Below are positions 6,360 through 6,966 of a DNA stretch of 6,966 nt, piece after piece. The notes beneath the pieces were generated by a model that was given only the letters and a program-made list of their open reading frames with translations, was not told the DNA's origin and did not search any database. How positions within the stretch are numbered: the first letter of the stretch is position 1; each line of letters opens with the position of its first letter. Made by a program: the position numbers and the translations under genes. Source of the DNA: a bacterium (lineage in GTDB: Bacteria > Krumholzibacteriota > Krumholzibacteriia > Krumholzibacteriales > WJIX01). The stretch spans positions 1-6,966 of the forward strand of contig JAGHBT010000105.1 of the NCBI GenBank assembly GCA_021160845.1, read 5' to 3'.

Positions 6360-6941
6360 TTAAAATCCAATTATGCAGAAAGCTACTCTTGCCGAAAGGT
6401 AACTGAACATATCTCCTCCGTCAGGGACTTTAAAGAGATTGTATTCAAGTTCAAATCCAACCCCCCTGGTAAGCAGGAACCAGTAATCAAGTCCTATAGA
6501 GATTGATCCCCCGGGGCAATTTGCGGCGGATTTAACACTTCCGACTTCCAGCCCACCCAGTCCGTTCTGAGTTCTGAAGACTCCGGCGCCGAGCGAGCCG
6601 TATGTCTGAAGCATCACTGAAAAACTGTGGTAGTATCTTGCTCTTAGCTGTAAAGGGATAACGCCGAGTTGTTTGTTAACTCCGTTTGTGAATTTCTGAT
6701 ACGACACTATGTCATAACCGCTCCTAAACCCAATGCATAGCTCGTTTGTAACCATTTTGCCTGTAAATATGTCTATACCAAAAAATCCGGAGTCTGCATC
6801 GTCTACAAACGGCTGGTTGAATGAACCGCCAATATGGATAACGCCCTTGTTAGCGTTTGCCTGGCCTAAAACGGGGCTGGCTACCATTATTATCAAAGCA
6901 ACTGTTATTGATGTTATTGCAAGAACATTATTAATTCTCAC
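6360..6941 (-). CDS. Predicted outer-membrane beta-barrel protein, function unknown
   Basis: This 193-residue protein has a clear Sec signal peptide: basic start MRINN, hydrophobic core at about 6-21, and a likely cleavage after ASPVLG (residue 26). The mature part of about 167 residues shows alternating polar/hydrophobic strands rich in Gly, Tyr and Phe, such as GVIHIGGSFNQPF, LQLRARYYHSFS, YGSLGAGVFR, GGSISIGLDYWF and GVGFELEYNLF. It ends in Phe (SYLSARVAFCIIGF), as outer-membrane beta-barrels do for recognition by the BAM machinery. The length would suit a barrel of about eight strands, like OmpA/OmpX-type or OMP_b-brl domains, but I cannot assign a family. It carries two cysteines, in NELCIGF and AANCPGG, plus one in the last strand. 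The start is GTG, with GGAGG six bases upstream on the reverse strand. It converges with the permease gene, so it is not part of that operon. Any promoter is beyond the window edge. Confidence 0.75.
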   Translation of the reverse strand: MRINNVLAITSITVALIIMVASPVLGQANANKGVIHIGGSFNQPFVDDADSGFFGIDIFTGKMVTNELCIGFRSGYDIVSYQKFTNGVNKQLGVIPLQLRARYYHSFSVMLQTYGSLGAGVFRTQNGLGGLEVGSVKSAANCPGGSISIGLDYWFLLTRGVGFELEYNLFKVPDGGDMFSYLSARVAFCIIGF

Positions 6942-6953
6942 CGGAGGCCTCCG
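6942..6953 (-). promoter_or_regulatory. Ribosome binding site inside a 12-bp palindrome
   Basis: On the reverse strand GGAGG (6952-6948) lies six bases before the GTG start of the beta-barrel gene. It is the left half of the perfect palindrome CGGAGGCCTCCG. The spacing and strength support the GTG start. Because the two halves touch, they cannot fold into a tight hairpin within one molecule, so the palindrome is more likely chance or a protein site than an mRNA switch. Confidence 0.6.
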
Positions 6954-6966
6954 ATCGTAGCTAAGA

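Overview
This window looks like an ordinary chromosomal stretch from a Gram-negative-type bacterium. It holds seven forward genes and one reverse gene. The outer-envelope inference rests on the last gene, which has a cleavable signal peptide, a glycine- and aromatic-rich body with alternating strand-like segments, and a terminal Phe, as in outer-membrane beta-barrels. The G+C content looks moderate (judged by eye, not counted). GTG and TTG starts are common. I cannot name the organism; an uncultured lineage of the Fibrobacteres-Chlorobi-Bacteroidetes type or a neighbouring candidate phylum is a guess from the gene mix only.

Left block (1-4032, all forward). It starts with the 3' part of an N-acetylmuramoyl-L-alanine amidase gene that begins before the window. 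A membrane-anchored GerMN-domain protein, glutamate racemase (murI), RNase PH (rph) and an XTP/dITP pyrophosphatase of the RdgB/HAM1 family follow. The first three concern the cell wall: the amidase cuts peptidoglycan, MurI supplies D-glutamate for it, and GerMN domains are often found near cell-wall enzymes. The last two trim tRNA 3' ends and clean the nucleotide pool. murI, rph and rdgB sit very close together (17 bp, then a 4-bp overlap) and are probably co-transcribed. The amidase and GerMN genes are each followed by a gap of just under 80 bp, so they may have their own promoters or belong to one longer transcript.

Middle block (4142-6308, forward). After a 109-bp gap comes a two-gene ABC exporter of the NatA/NatB (YhaQ/YhaP) kind, an ATPase followed by an ABC-2 permease. 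The two reading frames overlap by 23 bp, which suggests translational coupling.

Right end (6360-6941, reverse). A small predicted outer-membrane protein gene converges on the permease gene across a 51-bp gap. Its start and Shine-Dalgarno site lie just inside the window.

I see no mobile element, CRISPR array, tRNA, rRNA or clear new defence or biosynthetic system. The points most worth a second look are a roughly 40-residue insertion inside the RdgB-family protein, the GerMN/murI/rph/rdgB gene set that recalls the racE-gerM-rph-ysnA region of Bacillus subtilis, and the unassigned beta-barrel gene whose Shine-Dalgarno site sits inside a perfect palindrome.
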